Below, piece by piece: positions 54,201 to 62,051 of a DNA stretch of 64,000 bases. Position 1 is the stretch's first letter, and each line of letters begins with the position of its first letter. The DNA is taken from assembly GCF_005938385.1 (NCBI RefSeq), contig NZ_VCRA01000001.1, positions 1 to 64,000 on the forward strand, written 5' to 3'. Source of the DNA: Paenibacillus mesophilus (GTDB lineage: Bacteria > Bacillota > Bacilli > Paenibacillales > NBRC-103111). Both the position numbers and the translations under genes were made by a program. The notes under the pieces are model-generated. The model saw nothing but the letters and a program-made list of their open reading frames with translations. It had not been told where the DNA came from and did not search any database.

Positions 54201-56546
54201 CAATTGCCAGTCGCCCCGCACCCAGCGGTGCAAGCGCCGCTGGTAGGACAGAAACGATGCGGGATGACCGTCCACCACCTCGATGTCGGACAGAAGTCCG
54301 CCCCGGAGAAACCCGCCCTCCAGCAAATCGTGGCTGAGCACGCGATTATCCGGGATTCTGTCGTTCAGCACCTGCGCGAAAGCGGCGATGTCGAATATGC
54401 CTTTCCCCGTAAAAATGCCTTGGCCGAAGGCGTTCTGGTAAGGATCCGATATCGCGAATGAATACGGGTCTATACCCGGTTTGCCCGACCACAGTTTCGC
54501 CAGTCTGGAGGTGGCGACCGATTCGTAGCTGATGCCGACCCGCGGCTGCAATACCCCATAGCCTTCGACAACCCGCGTACACTCGGCGTTCAAGCGCGCC
54601 CGGTTGTAAGGAAGATGCATCGTTCCGATCATCCGCTGGGCGGCGCCGATCGGCAGCTCCGTATCGGCGTCCAGCGTAAGAACGTACCGGAAACGGGAAA
54701 GCGAGCCGCAATCGCCGACTTGGCACGAATAGCTCGTATCGTTCCGCCCGCGCAGCAGCTCGACGAACTCGACGAGCTTCCCCCGTTTGCGCTCCCAGCC
54801 CATCCACGTCTTCTCCGATTCGTTCCATTTCCGGCTGCGCTGGAACAAATAGAACGGGCCTTTCCCGGTTTCGGGATCGCCGTATGTACGGTTCAGTTCC
54901 TCGATCCGCCCGCGGGCCGCCCCGATGATCCGTTCATCCGCTTCGTCGTGCTCGGAGGACGCATCGATGAAATCGCCTAGCAGGGCATAGCCGATATTCC
55001 GGTCCATCGCGGCCAAATAATGAAGCTCCAGCCTGTCCGCCATGCGATCGACTTCCCGGGGATTCGACCAGATGACCGGAATAACCGTAATCGTGGCGGC
55101 ATCTTCGGGAATACCTCCGGCATAATCGTAACGGAGAAGCGGGTAGCCTGCGAACAGCCTTCCTATCATGCCGTGAACGGCCGCAATGGCCCATTCGCTT
55201 ACGGGGATAGCCAGAACGGCCACAGCCGCAATAGAAGCGCCAATACCCAGAACGGTCCCGTTCGCGGCATATACGGCCCATAGCGACAAAGCCAGCAGCA
55301 CCGCGTATACGATCGACAGTACGGCCAAATACGTTCTCGTCTCGGCGCGCGATAGAACCGGTGCCGACGCTCTCTTCGGATCACCACATTCGCGCAGCGA
55401 ATCGAGCAGCTTCCGGTGCCCGTCCGGTTCGAGCAAATAGTAAGCGGCATAAGCTTGTCGCGGCGGCAGCTCACCGGCTGATATGCCGTTCCCGCCATTT
55501 ACGGAGTGGCCCCGCCGGAGATCGGTCTTCTCGCCGGACACCCGTCCGGCCAATTCGACGGCTTGCTCGGCGACGACGTTTTCCGGCATACGGTATCTCC
55601 GGGACAACCTTTCGACTTGATGTCTGAGCGTCCCCCGGCTCTTTTGGTCCATGAGAGGGTAAGTGCCCGCCTTCTCCTCGCGCAATGTCCGCTCCACGAC
55701 ACACATCCGCTCGAACAACGAATCCCATCGGGAACGCGACAGCGCGCGCAGCGACTGGATCAGGTTGCCCGCCATCCATTCGTACGACGCTTGCAGCTGA
55801 TGCTCGTAGACGATCAGGCGGTTCAAGCTTTCCGCACCGTTATCCAGCTTGCATAGCAGCCAATCGCGGACTTCACCCGCTTCCTCGGCCCATTCGTTCA
55901 ACCGGCTTACCAAATGCACGACAACCGGGGCCGACAGCGGCATCGATTGCCCGGCCGCTTCGAGCGCTTCTTTGATCCGGACGGAGTCCGGCTTCGCCTT
56001 GCCGTCCTCGAACGGCGCAAGCAGCTTGTCCACTTCGGCGTAAGCCGAGCGCCGTTCCCGGATTTCTTTCATTAATTCGGCCAGCCGGCCGATTACGGAC
56101 ATGCGCAAAACCGCGGCAATCGCACCTGCTTCGGCGATCGAGAGAACGGCTACTTCCTGATAGGCATTTATGTATCGCACGAATGCTTCTACGTCGATCG
56201 CGCCGTCCGTTCGCTCCGCATACTCCGAGCATATCGCCATAATGCGCGGTTCCGTCCCCGGAAGAAGGCGGGGCAGCGCATGGGACATCCGCTTCGTAAG
56301 CAGCGTTCGGACGGTTAACGCTTCCGCTTCGATGAAATCGGCATGATCGAGCAGCCACTGCTCGGCGGGCTGCAGACCGGACGGTTCTACCCGCTTGAGC
56401 GCAGCCGCGAAATTTCGGAGCGATTCCATATTCCGGCGGAACGTTCGCCACACCGACGCGGCCGATAAGGATGAAGCTCGACCGGGAATATGAGTGAGAG
56501 CAAGCTCGCGCGCTTGTTGTTCCAATTGCTCGACTGTTGGAATCAT
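48225..56546 (-). CDS. Cyclic beta-1,2-glucan synthase-like protein (GT84-GH94)
   Basis: A membrane enzyme of about 2773 residues with the layout of NdvB/ChvB/Cgs. It has an N-terminal helical region, membrane segments near 405-450, 820-860 and 950-1000, and a GT84 glycosyltransferase domain between them (LTLDADTELPIGAAQRM near 624, LEGGFLRGGLLSDIEV, RRLHRWVRGDWQ near 774). Next come the carbohydrate-binding and linker domains (GH94 beta-sandwiches) and a C-terminal GH94 phosphorylase-like domain with GIGDWNDGMNS near 2435, holding the catalytic Asp. The family builds beta-1,2-glucan chains on the protein and then cyclises and trims them. The start at 56546 follows AAGGGGGA. It stands alone without an exporter gene nearby. 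Confidence 0.85.
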   Translation of the reverse strand: MIPTVEQLEQQARELALTHIPGRASSLSAASVWRTFRRNMESLRNFAAALKRVEPSGLQPAEQWLLDHADFIEAEALTVRTLLTKRMSHALPRLLPGTEPRIMAICSEYAERTDGAIDVEAFVRYINAYQEVAVLSIAEAGAIAAVLRMSVIGRLAELMKEIRERRSAYAEVDKLLAPFEDGKAKPDSVRIKEALEAAGQSMPLSAPVVVHLVSRLNEWAEEAGEVRDWLLCKLDNGAESLNRLIVYEHQLQASYEWMAGNLIQSLRALSRSRWDSLFERMCVVERTLREEKAGTYPLMDQKSRGTLRHQVERLSRRYRMPENVVAEQAVELAGRVSGEKTDLRRGHSVNGGNGISAGELPPRQAYAAYYLLEPDGHRKLLDSLRECGDPKRASAPVLSRAETRTYLAVLSIVYAVLLALSLWAVYAANGTVLGIGASIAAVAVLAIPVSEWAIAAVHGMIGRLFAGYPLLRYDYAGGIPEDAATITVIPVIWSNPREVDRMADRLELHYLAAMDRNIGYALLGDFIDASSEHDEADERIIGAARGRIEELNRTYGDPETGKGPFYLFQRSRKWNESEKTWMGWERKRGKLVEFVELLRGRNDTSYSCQVGDCGSLSRFRYVLTLDADTELPIGAAQRMIGTMHLPYNRARLNAECTRVVEGYGVLQPRVGISYESVATSRLAKLWSGKPGIDPYSFAISDPYQNAFGQGIFTGKGIFDIAAFAQVLNDRIPDNRVLSHDLLEGGFLRGGLLSDIEVVDGHPASFLSYQRRLHRWVRGDWQLLCWLAPRVSDRCGESQPVDLSMLTRWQIVDNLRRSLVQPAIFLLLSASLLFSGGAGIALMAAGLLVLGLTVIRSLCAPVRLVRNPGALLTALGQALVQFVALPYQTVVMADAIIRTLFRLSVSKRKLLEWTSSAEVDRRSKSASQSAMMGEWAGRLLTVMFAVAAVYAYPIWLRAVGLTIAGAWLLAPLAVRWLNGEPAVRPAGLAEPERDKLHRLASQIWAYYEDFAGEEDNWLPPDNVQMEPPVGVAHRTSPTNIGLMLACTVAARDFGFIDTRGMLERIGRTIGTIEKMEKWSGHLYNWYDTRTLEALPPAYVSTVDSGNFIAYLVVVKQGLLEWARNDEHDGEDSVRQQAGAEAEALADRIESIVKGTDFRPLYDEGAELFSLGYHAGLDRREAILYDLLASEARQASFLAIAFGQVPVSHWFKLGRAMVRSVRQPTLLSWSGTMFEYLMPSLLMRTYRNTVWDATYRGVVGRQIEYGRQRGVPFGISESGYYAFDYQMNYQYRAFGVPGLGFQRGLENDLVLAPYAAIMALPFRLRDSLDSLNRMEGMDAVGKYGFYEAIDCTAGRMPADRSHVVIRSFMAHHLGMSLLTIGNMLLSRTMIDRFHADKRVQAAELLLQERIPERPAIVKDTAAPAMERTREPLLGTRIPLREFTKPSEVPEVCVLSNGSYTAVVSDNGGGFSRCEGLAVSRWHEDPVAEPPGSCMYIRDVATDAVWSPAFEPCRSEAEEQRVQFALDKASFKRKGGEIDTELEICVPPDRNAELRRLVLTNTGRDTRVIEVTSYMEIALAHPAADESHPAFSKLFVQTEYDEPKECLLAYRRPRDAKERTKWAVHSLAVGCHTLGPAEYESDRACFIGRGHTIASPAGLECRLSGTVGAVLDPAFVMRRRISIGPGETVKLFAVTGAADSREEALETVAALCGEQQAERAFQLAWTHSRIDLRHQHISAMEAAEFHRMASRLLYQTPLRKERRQSIMSNRAGQSGLWPMGISGDLPIALVKIQDKSQMPFALKVMTGHSYLRKKGMPFDLVYLVETAGGYYQEVQDALRRAAEHAMEGAAAPGGIYPIMAERLSPEQADLLAAVARLTLRADGPSLKAQLAVRPLRRKRAGSREEANVPEELPTIEGLPPEYRLRPEPAAEEARSDYGDAADDDSGFFTAPESLALYNGWGGFAQDGREYRIAMRGGKYLPAPWSNVMANPHFGTLVTELGTGYTWWRNSREFKLTPWSNDPVLDTPGEACYIRDEATGDIWSGAPAPELGKGAYETAHGFGYSRFTRRSKGIGQSMTVFVDPKEPVKFVVLELENLGGSPRSLSVAYYCNWVLGVRRQANAPYIVSEWDAATSSLISRNAYQETFRESVAFLHMHAGETEETTFTADRAEFIGRGGSLAAPAGMLRPKLSNAEGAFADSCGAIRLKLQLPPRSVRKIYVLVGANESKEAALELVRRYHSGESCDRALTEATDFWSGTLGQIEVATPNRELNLMLNGWLLYQALSCRMWARTAFYQAGGAYGFRDQLQDSLSMLHTAPELTRRQILLHAAHQYKEGDVQHWWHEETGRGIRTRYSDDLLWLPYAVSRYIVHTGDSTILNEIAPFLTSEELNDDEHERYEPTVISTESASVYEHCIRAIERASRYGEHGIPLMGIGDWNDGMNSLGDEGKGESVWLGWFLCEVLLNFAVTCERKGDPERAALYRSRMETIAEAVNKHAWDGEWYRRAFTDEGKWIGTVKGDECRIDAIAQSWSVISGGAPRERARQAMQSFDRELVDRALSVARLLTPPFDRTEPNPGYIQGYPPGIRENGAQYTHGVIWSIIAWCLLGEGDKALELFHMLNPVTHAQSPADVRKYAGEPYVMAADVYTRDPVKGRAGWTWYTGASGWMYQAGIEWILGLRREADKLYVRPSVPADWPSYSVRYRYGGSVYRIAVHTGKGKAAEGSDGTAGPVTVDGKPVWQEDTGGVYVPLVDDGQEHDVVIGVPPVVSGMQGVRP

Positions 56547-56778
56547 GAGTCCCCCTTGGATCGGTAGATCATACAAGCAGTGATTTGAGTAATATTCCCA
56601 AATGAGCGGAAAAATATTAAGAAATCATGCAGTAAAGTATCGCTTCGATCCGCTAAATGGAAATCATGCAGTATATGCAACAAGAAAGAGCAAATACCGA
56701 GCCATACTGGAAAACCTCCATCTAAATTCGTCATAACCGGGCCCAACAAGCAAATTCGATAAAATGTACTGCAGGTTT

Positions 56779-56972
56779 GAGACTGTCGATTAACTGAAAG
56801 CGAAGCGAAAGCACGCCGTTCCAAGTGAAAAGATACCTTCTTTTACTCAGACAGCTTGTTTTAAACTCCTTGATTTATCAAAGATTTAGCGGTTGGAATT
56901 TAAATCCAAAACTCGCCAGAAGGTATCCTTTTCACTTTCCACTCCTTTACTCACCAGTTAATCGACAGACTC
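56779..56972. mobile_element. MITE-like element with ~55-bp terminal inverted repeats
   Basis: The outer ends GAGACTGTCGATTAACTG (56779-56796) and its near-exact inverse (56955-56972) enclose a second inverted pair, AAGTGAAAAGATACCTTCT (56823-56841) and its inverse (56919-56938), with one base inserted. The inside has no gene. Total length is about 194 bp. The short size and long terminal repeats suggest a miniature transposable element mobilised by an IS elsewhere. A target duplication could not be settled. The rest of 56577-57166 shows nothing supportable. Confidence 0.6.
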
Positions 56973-57166
56973 TGTTTTCCAGTTAAACGATCCGAAGAGA
57001 CGAATAGTCGATAAAATAACGGCATGTATTCCAGTTACGTGAAGCGCAACGTTTCAATGAGCCGGATCATGGTCCGGTTCATTAGAATATCAGCTAGCGA
57101 CGTACGCCATGCGCACCTCAAAAAGCGCTATCCTTCGAAGGAAAACCCCGAATCGCCGAAATCGCC

Positions 57167-57205
57167 AAAAAAGCGCTGCGGCCCTAATCGAAAGGGCTGC
57201 AGCGC
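57167..57205 (-). terminator. Intrinsic terminator after the AraC gene
   Basis: On the minus strand GCGCTGCAGCCC and GGGCCGCAGCGC (57205-57194, 57184-57173) are followed by six T (57172-57167), 29 bp after the AraC stop. Confidence 0.9.
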
Positions 57206-57233
57206 CTGGCGGTTAACATGCTATATTGCTTGC

Positions 57234-58085
57234 TTACGGCGATGGAAACGAATGCATTTTCCGGTACTTCGAAGGATTCATTTTGAAATATTTCGTAAAC
57301 ATCCGGCTGAAATACAACCCGTTCTCGTAGCCGCACTGCCGCGCGATCCGGTCGATCGAATAGCTCGTCTGCACGAGCAGCGATTTGGCCTTCTCCATCC
57401 GGATCGAGTACAAATACTGGGACGGCGGCATGGCGTACACCGCTTGGAACCGGCGCGTAAACTGCACCGGATGGATCCCCATATATTCCACAATATCTTT
57501 CATCTGGACATCGCGGAAAGCGTGGCGCTCGATCATTTCCTTCGCTTCTTTCATCAGCGGATCGTTAACGACGTTGCCGAATTGGGCGAGCGCTTCCGCT
57601 TCCATGCAGAACAGCAGCCACATATCGTAGACATAATGCGCCGACCATCTTCGGCTTTCTTCACGGCTCATCCGGCTCGCACGGAGCAAGTGGCGGAAGT
57701 CGTTGAACAGCCGGTCCCGCTCGGACGTAGTGAATTTGCAGGAAAACAGCCGGCGCAATTGCTCCGACAACTGCTCCTCGCCGCTCTTGTCCTCTCCCGC
57801 GTAATAAAACTTGATATAGAAAAAAGAAAGCGGCGTGATCATTTCGCGGCGGAAATCTTCATACGGCGGACAAAGGACGATATCCCCCGCCCCGGCCTCG
57901 CCCGACAGTTCGCCGATCCCGTACCGGAAACGGCCCGCTTCGACGGCGATCATGACCCAGCACCGCTCATGCTCGACCTGCTGCACGAATGCGGGCTTTT
58001 CTTTCCAGTAGCTGTTGCTGATCAAACGAATCGGATGGATGAGCATCGCCGGATTCTCCGTTTCAAATGCTAAGCTTTCATCCAT
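57234..58085 (-). CDS. AraC-family transcriptional regulator
   Basis: A 283-residue regulator. Residues 1-160 form a cupin-like sensor, and the C-terminal 100 residues the double helix-turn-helix (DIVEYMGIHPVQFTRRFQAVY, YLYSIRMEKAKSLLVQT, IARQCGYENGLYFSRMFTKYF, NPSKYRK). The spacing matches YesN/AraC sugar regulators of Paenibacillaceae. It follows the beta-helix gene by 40 bp on the same strand and may be the end of that operon or a separate unit. The ribosome binding site before 58085 is weak (AGGG). It probably controls the neighbouring sugar-uptake and glycan genes. Confidence 0.87.
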   Translation of the reverse strand: MDESLAFETENPAMLIHPIRLISNSYWKEKPAFVQQVEHERCWVMIAVEAGRFRYGIGELSGEAGAGDIVLCPPYEDFRREMITPLSFFYIKFYYAGEDKSGEEQLSEQLRRLFSCKFTTSERDRLFNDFRHLLRASRMSREESRRWSAHYVYDMWLLFCMEAEALAQFGNVVNDPLMKEAKEMIERHAFRDVQMKDIVEYMGIHPVQFTRRFQAVYAMPPSQYLYSIRMEKAKSLLVQTSYSIDRIARQCGYENGLYFSRMFTKYFKMNPSKYRKMHSFPSP

Positions 58086-58125
58086 GGTACCCTAGTTTCG
58101 TCCCCCCATCAATAGCGCTGCCGGA

Positions 58126-60642
58126 CTACAATGCTTTCCAATCGCCGGCACCCGTTCCGACCTGAACGGCGATGTAATCCGTCGGTCCGTCCGTGCTCCT
58201 TACGATCTCCCCCAAATGCTGGGCGTTAAAGACGGGAACGCCGGAGAACGTCCGTCTCGGTACGACGCGGGTCGTCATCGCATCGATGTTCCGATCCATA
58301 TTGTACGCGGCCGGAGAAACTCCGGGAGTCACGCCGGCATACGTACTGCCGGTTCCGCTCCACGAATTGCCGATCGCCGTAAGCTCGGACAATATTTTAC
58401 CGCTCGCGCCTGCATTGATATTGACGCACTGCGAGGTAATTCCCGAGCAGATGTTGCCGTCGACCATCAGTTTCCCGGCATCTCCTCCCGCCGAAATATC
58501 CGCATACAGCAGCCGTAATCCATTCCTCACCGTATTGCCCCTTATGCCAAGCTCGGCAAAGGATTCGGTACGAACCGCGTTCAGCGTATCGACGAATTGA
58601 TTGTCGCGAATGACGATGCCCCGGCTTCCCGAGCTTCCGCGAAACCGGACACCGCTGTAGTTTTTAGAGGCATCCGCCGTGTTTAAACAATAGAAACGGT
58701 TATCCGCGACCGTGACGTCTTGGACTTCGATCCCGACCCAAGCTTGGGAAAATTGGACCATCTGTCTCGCGTCCGAGCCGGCGGTCGCCGAACGCACGTC
58801 GTACACTTTGTTGCCGCTAATATCGAAGCTGCGGGGATTCCCCGTCGGAGAACCGTAGCTTCTCAGATTGATGATGCTGCTTCCCGTCGTGTTGAATATT
58901 TCATTGCCGCAAACCCCGACATCCCGCAAAGCTTCATTGTTGAAATTGTCGTCGTTGATCGCCTCGATCGGAATATTGGCGCAGCCTTCTATAACGTTGC
59001 CTCGAACGAGGCATTCGCTCGTGACGATAATGCCTTTGTTGTTCAGCAGCCGCTTGTTGGCGTTGTCGTTGAACGAGCCGGTTCCGAACGTCTGGCCGCA
59101 CGTAATCTGATTATCGGAGATGACCGAATAGTAGCGGCCGCGCATCGAGATCCAAGGCCCGCCGGTTTTGTCGATGCCGTTGCCCGTGAAGCTGACGACG
59201 CGTATTCCGTCAGGCAGCATGTCCCCGGGCTGCACCGCTTGTGTCATAATATCGTTCCCGCTTATCGTAAACTTGCCGAAGTCGCCCCATATGGCGGTCG
59301 GAGAATAGCTGCCGCTTCGGCGCTTGTAGCCTACGTTGCGAATGACATTATCCGTAATGAGGCATTGCTCGCAGGAGCGGACGAAGAGCCCGATCACTCC
59401 GGCTTGATCGCTCGTATTGCCGCGGACGACGATTTGCTTGTTCCGTTCGGACTCGGCTATCGCGATGACCGGTATCCCTTCCGTCGCGGCCGTATAGTCC
59501 TTCGGCCATTCCCGGATTTGCAGCTGCGCCCTGTCCCCTTCGTACCGGTCCGACGTGTATATGTCGCTCCATCCGTCGCGCCGGCTCGTATTGCCTTCGA
59601 ACAGAAGCGAGGCGAACCCGGCGCCGCCGAATCCATTGATCGTGTTGTCGGCGGATTCATTGTTTCGGATGATCACGCTATCACACTGAATGAACATGGC
59701 GCCGCTCAGGTAAGCGTTCTCAAAAGAGCACCGTTCGACTATAACCGTCTGCGGCCGGTAGGCGCTTCCCGATGGACACACTTCAAGGATGCCGTTCGTT
59801 CTTCTCGGAACCGTCCCTCTGCCGAAGCTGTTCCTTGTAGCCGGATACGTCTGACCGTCCCGGTTGCCGTCAAAGGCGACGCCGCGAATGCTGAACCGTT
59901 TCCCTCCCTGCACGCGAAGGATCGCCTTATGATTGCCGTAGTTCGAATCGGTATTGACGATCGAGCCGGCGGCGAGCCGGAACCGGCAATCTCCCGATAG
60001 GTCCAGCTCTCCGTTCTGCCCGAGATCGGCGACGCTTTCGTTCGCGAAAGCATATGTTCCGTAAGCGGTAAGTACCGATAGCGGGTACGCGAGGGCGGCC
60101 TGCAGAGCGGCCGAATTGCCGACCGCATATGCATCGTGCTGCTCCCGCAATCCGACCGATGCCAGATCGACTGCGCCTCCGCCGCTCAATACGGCCACAT
60201 TGCCGTTCGTCAGCAAATGATCGATATAGCCGCTCCCGTTCGGTCCGCCATCCGGTCCGAGCGTATTCCCCCGCATCGTATCATAATCGGCACGAGAGAC
60301 GATCCGATACGCGGCCCCGCCCCGCGGCTTGTCCGCCGCCGCATTCGCGATCGCGTAATAGGACGCGGTCTGCACGGTGATTCCGGCTTGAAGCGCTGCG
60401 GCTTTCATGCTCGCGACCGATTCGAAATGCGCTTCCAGGCAGCCGCAGTCGCCCGGATTCCCATAGGTAGCCGCCCTGACCGTCGCGCCATTAGGCACGG
60501 ATGGGAAGGCTCCGGCAATTCCGGCGGCGAGCACGGCACCCGACCCGCCCAATGTAAAGGACAAAAACGTTCGACGCGATAACAGGTTCCGGCTCTCCTT
60601 GCCATCTTTCCGTTCTTCATCGTTCATCGGGTGCTCGCTCAT
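58126..60642 (-). CDS. Tat-exported right-handed beta-helix protein
   Basis: An 838-residue protein with a twin-arginine signal (NLLSRRTFLSFTLGGSG, residues ~19-35) followed by a hydrophobic stretch and an AGA-type cleavage region. The body carries many repeats of pectate-lyase-type beta-helix rungs, such as IVVRGNTSDQ, CLITDNVIRNV and GIVIRDNQFV. Such folds occur in polysaccharide lyases, epimerases and glycosidases. No catalytic triad can be picked out by eye. It is probably secreted folded, and acts on extracellular glycan imported through the binding protein encoded upstream. GAGGAGG lies 11 nt before the ATG. Confidence 0.75.
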   Translation of the reverse strand: MSEHPMNDEERKDGKESRNLLSRRTFLSFTLGGSGAVLAAGIAGAFPSVPNGATVRAATYGNPGDCGCLEAHFESVASMKAAALQAGITVQTASYYAIANAAADKPRGGAAYRIVSRADYDTMRGNTLGPDGGPNGSGYIDHLLTNGNVAVLSGGGAVDLASVGLREQHDAYAVGNSAALQAALAYPLSVLTAYGTYAFANESVADLGQNGELDLSGDCRFRLAAGSIVNTDSNYGNHKAILRVQGGKRFSIRGVAFDGNRDGQTYPATRNSFGRGTVPRRTNGILEVCPSGSAYRPQTVIVERCSFENAYLSGAMFIQCDSVIIRNNESADNTINGFGGAGFASLLFEGNTSRRDGWSDIYTSDRYEGDRAQLQIREWPKDYTAATEGIPVIAIAESERNKQIVVRGNTSDQAGVIGLFVRSCEQCLITDNVIRNVGYKRRSGSYSPTAIWGDFGKFTISGNDIMTQAVQPGDMLPDGIRVVSFTGNGIDKTGGPWISMRGRYYSVISDNQITCGQTFGTGSFNDNANKRLLNNKGIIVTSECLVRGNVIEGCANIPIEAINDDNFNNEALRDVGVCGNEIFNTTGSSIINLRSYGSPTGNPRSFDISGNKVYDVRSATAGSDARQMVQFSQAWVGIEVQDVTVADNRFYCLNTADASKNYSGVRFRGSSGSRGIVIRDNQFVDTLNAVRTESFAELGIRGNTVRNGLRLLYADISAGGDAGKLMVDGNICSGITSQCVNINAGASGKILSELTAIGNSWSGTGSTYAGVTPGVSPAAYNMDRNIDAMTTRVVPRRTFSGVPVFNAQHLGEIVRSTDGPTDYIAVQVGTGAGDWKAL

Positions 60643-60703
60643 CCGCTATCGTTCCTCCTCGAAAATTATAAGGTCCGCAAGACGATAAACCGCTTTCCCA
60701 AGC

Positions 60704-62008
60704 CTACTTCTTCATTTCCGACTCGATATATTTATTGATCTGCTCCTCCGCTTCGCGAAGTGCCGTGTTGATATCTTTCTTGCCCTGATACACCGGCACG
60801 AGCGCGGCATTGGTGAATAACGACTTCGCCTGCCCGTCGTACGCCGTAGAAGGTACCGGCTTCGCGATCGCATCTTGGAAAAAGGCCGCCAAGTTTTTGC
60901 CTTCCATCCCTTTCAAATCTTTCGCGTACTCTTTCTTGACGCTCTCCTGATTGACGATCGGAATTCGGCCTTGACGCGCCATAATCGTCTGCACCTCGTC
61001 GGACATCAGGTAAGCGATTACCTGGAAAGCGGTATCCTTATGCGGGGTGGACGGCGGAATGACATAGAACGGCGCGTTCATCTGCGAGCTTGACGCGCTC
61101 ATCCCGCTGAATTTGGGCAGCGAGACGAAATCGACGTTCAGGCCGGCGTCCATCGCCGCAGGCAGCTCGGTTATATAGTTCGGTCCGGTGCGCATGGCCA
61201 CCGTCTGGTTTTTCAAGAAATTGACTTTCTCGTCGCCCGCCTGCGCGTTGCCGTCGATTTTGTAGAACGAAGTCATGACGTCCAGCCAACGTTTCCAGGA
61301 GTCGGTGTTGATCGCCGCCTTGTTCGTCTTCGGATCGACGAACCCTTGCGCCAATTGGTCCTTGTACACGACGTTAAGCGCATTATATTGAAAGCCCTTG
61401 TATTGAACCCCGCCGTCGGTTCTCGTAACCTTCTTGGCGACGTCGAGCATTTCTTCCCAAGTCATGCCGTCCTTCGGGTATGGAACCCCGAATTTATCGA
61501 AAATGTTTTTGTTGTAGTAGATGGCGTTGTTGTTCAGCTCGAACGGCATCAGCAAAAATTCGCCTTTATCGGAATACGATTTCACCGTATCGACGGCGCC
61601 GGGAACGAGACGCCCCAGGTCGAAGCGGTGCTTCTGGATGAGCGGCGTCAAATCGCCGAGCAGACGCAGCGTTCTCAGATCCTGCAGGCTTCCGAGCGAA
61701 TAGGAAATCAGATCGGGCGTTTGTCCGCCGTTCAGCACGTCGAATATCGTCGAGCCTTTGGCGTCCTTGATCGTTTTCAACGTAACGTGCGGAAATTTTT
61801 TCTTAACGAGCGACTCGATCGTTTCCGCCAGCACGATCGAATTGCCGTGGGTAAAAAAGTTGAGCGTAACCGGGGCAGGCGGCGCCCCGGAGTCGGCTTC
61901 CTTGCTCTTCTCGGCCGGTTTTGCGGAATTCCCGCAGGCCGAAGTGATGATAGCTGCAACCGTAACCGTAGCGAACAAACCGTAAAACTTGCGACCCCTT
62001 TGATTCAT
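60704..62008 (-). CDS. Sugar ABC transporter substrate-binding lipoprotein
   Basis: A 434-residue extracellular binding protein with a lipoprotein signal (basic start MNQRGRKFYG, hydrophobic core, lipobox TSAC|G at Cys25) and a serine/proline-rich tether. The mature part is a family 1 solute-binding fold (FELNNNAIYYNKNIFDKFGVP, TWEEMLDVAKKVTR, FPFYVIPPSTPHKD-like region near 315). No permease or ATPase gene lies nearby in the window, so it must use components encoded elsewhere or outside. It follows the FAD oxidoreductase gene by 43 bp. GAGGATGG precedes the ATG. Confidence 0.88.
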   Translation of the reverse strand: MNQRGRKFYGLFATVTVAAIITSACGNSAKPAEKSKEADSGAPPAPVTLNFFTHGNSIVLAETIESLVKKKFPHVTLKTIKDAKGSTIFDVLNGGQTPDLISYSLGSLQDLRTLRLLGDLTPLIQKHRFDLGRLVPGAVDTVKSYSDKGEFLLMPFELNNNAIYYNKNIFDKFGVPYPKDGMTWEEMLDVAKKVTRTDGGVQYKGFQYNALNVVYKDQLAQGFVDPKTNKAAINTDSWKRWLDVMTSFYKIDGNAQAGDEKVNFLKNQTVAMRTGPNYITELPAAMDAGLNVDFVSLPKFSGMSASSSQMNAPFYVIPPSTPHKDTAFQVIAYLMSDEVQTIMARQGRIPIVNQESVKKEYAKDLKGMEGKNLAAFFQDAIAKPVPSTAYDGQAKSLFTNAALVPVYQGKKDINTALREAEEQINKYIESEMKK

Positions 62009-62051
62009 ATTTGATCCATCCTCTCTTTACTCTTATAGATGCTGACAAAAA

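Noticed and set aside
57024..58073. Plus-strand frame of 349 codons opposite the AraC gene
   Set aside because: It is an antisense shadow covering the AraC gene and its terminator, without a ribosome binding site.
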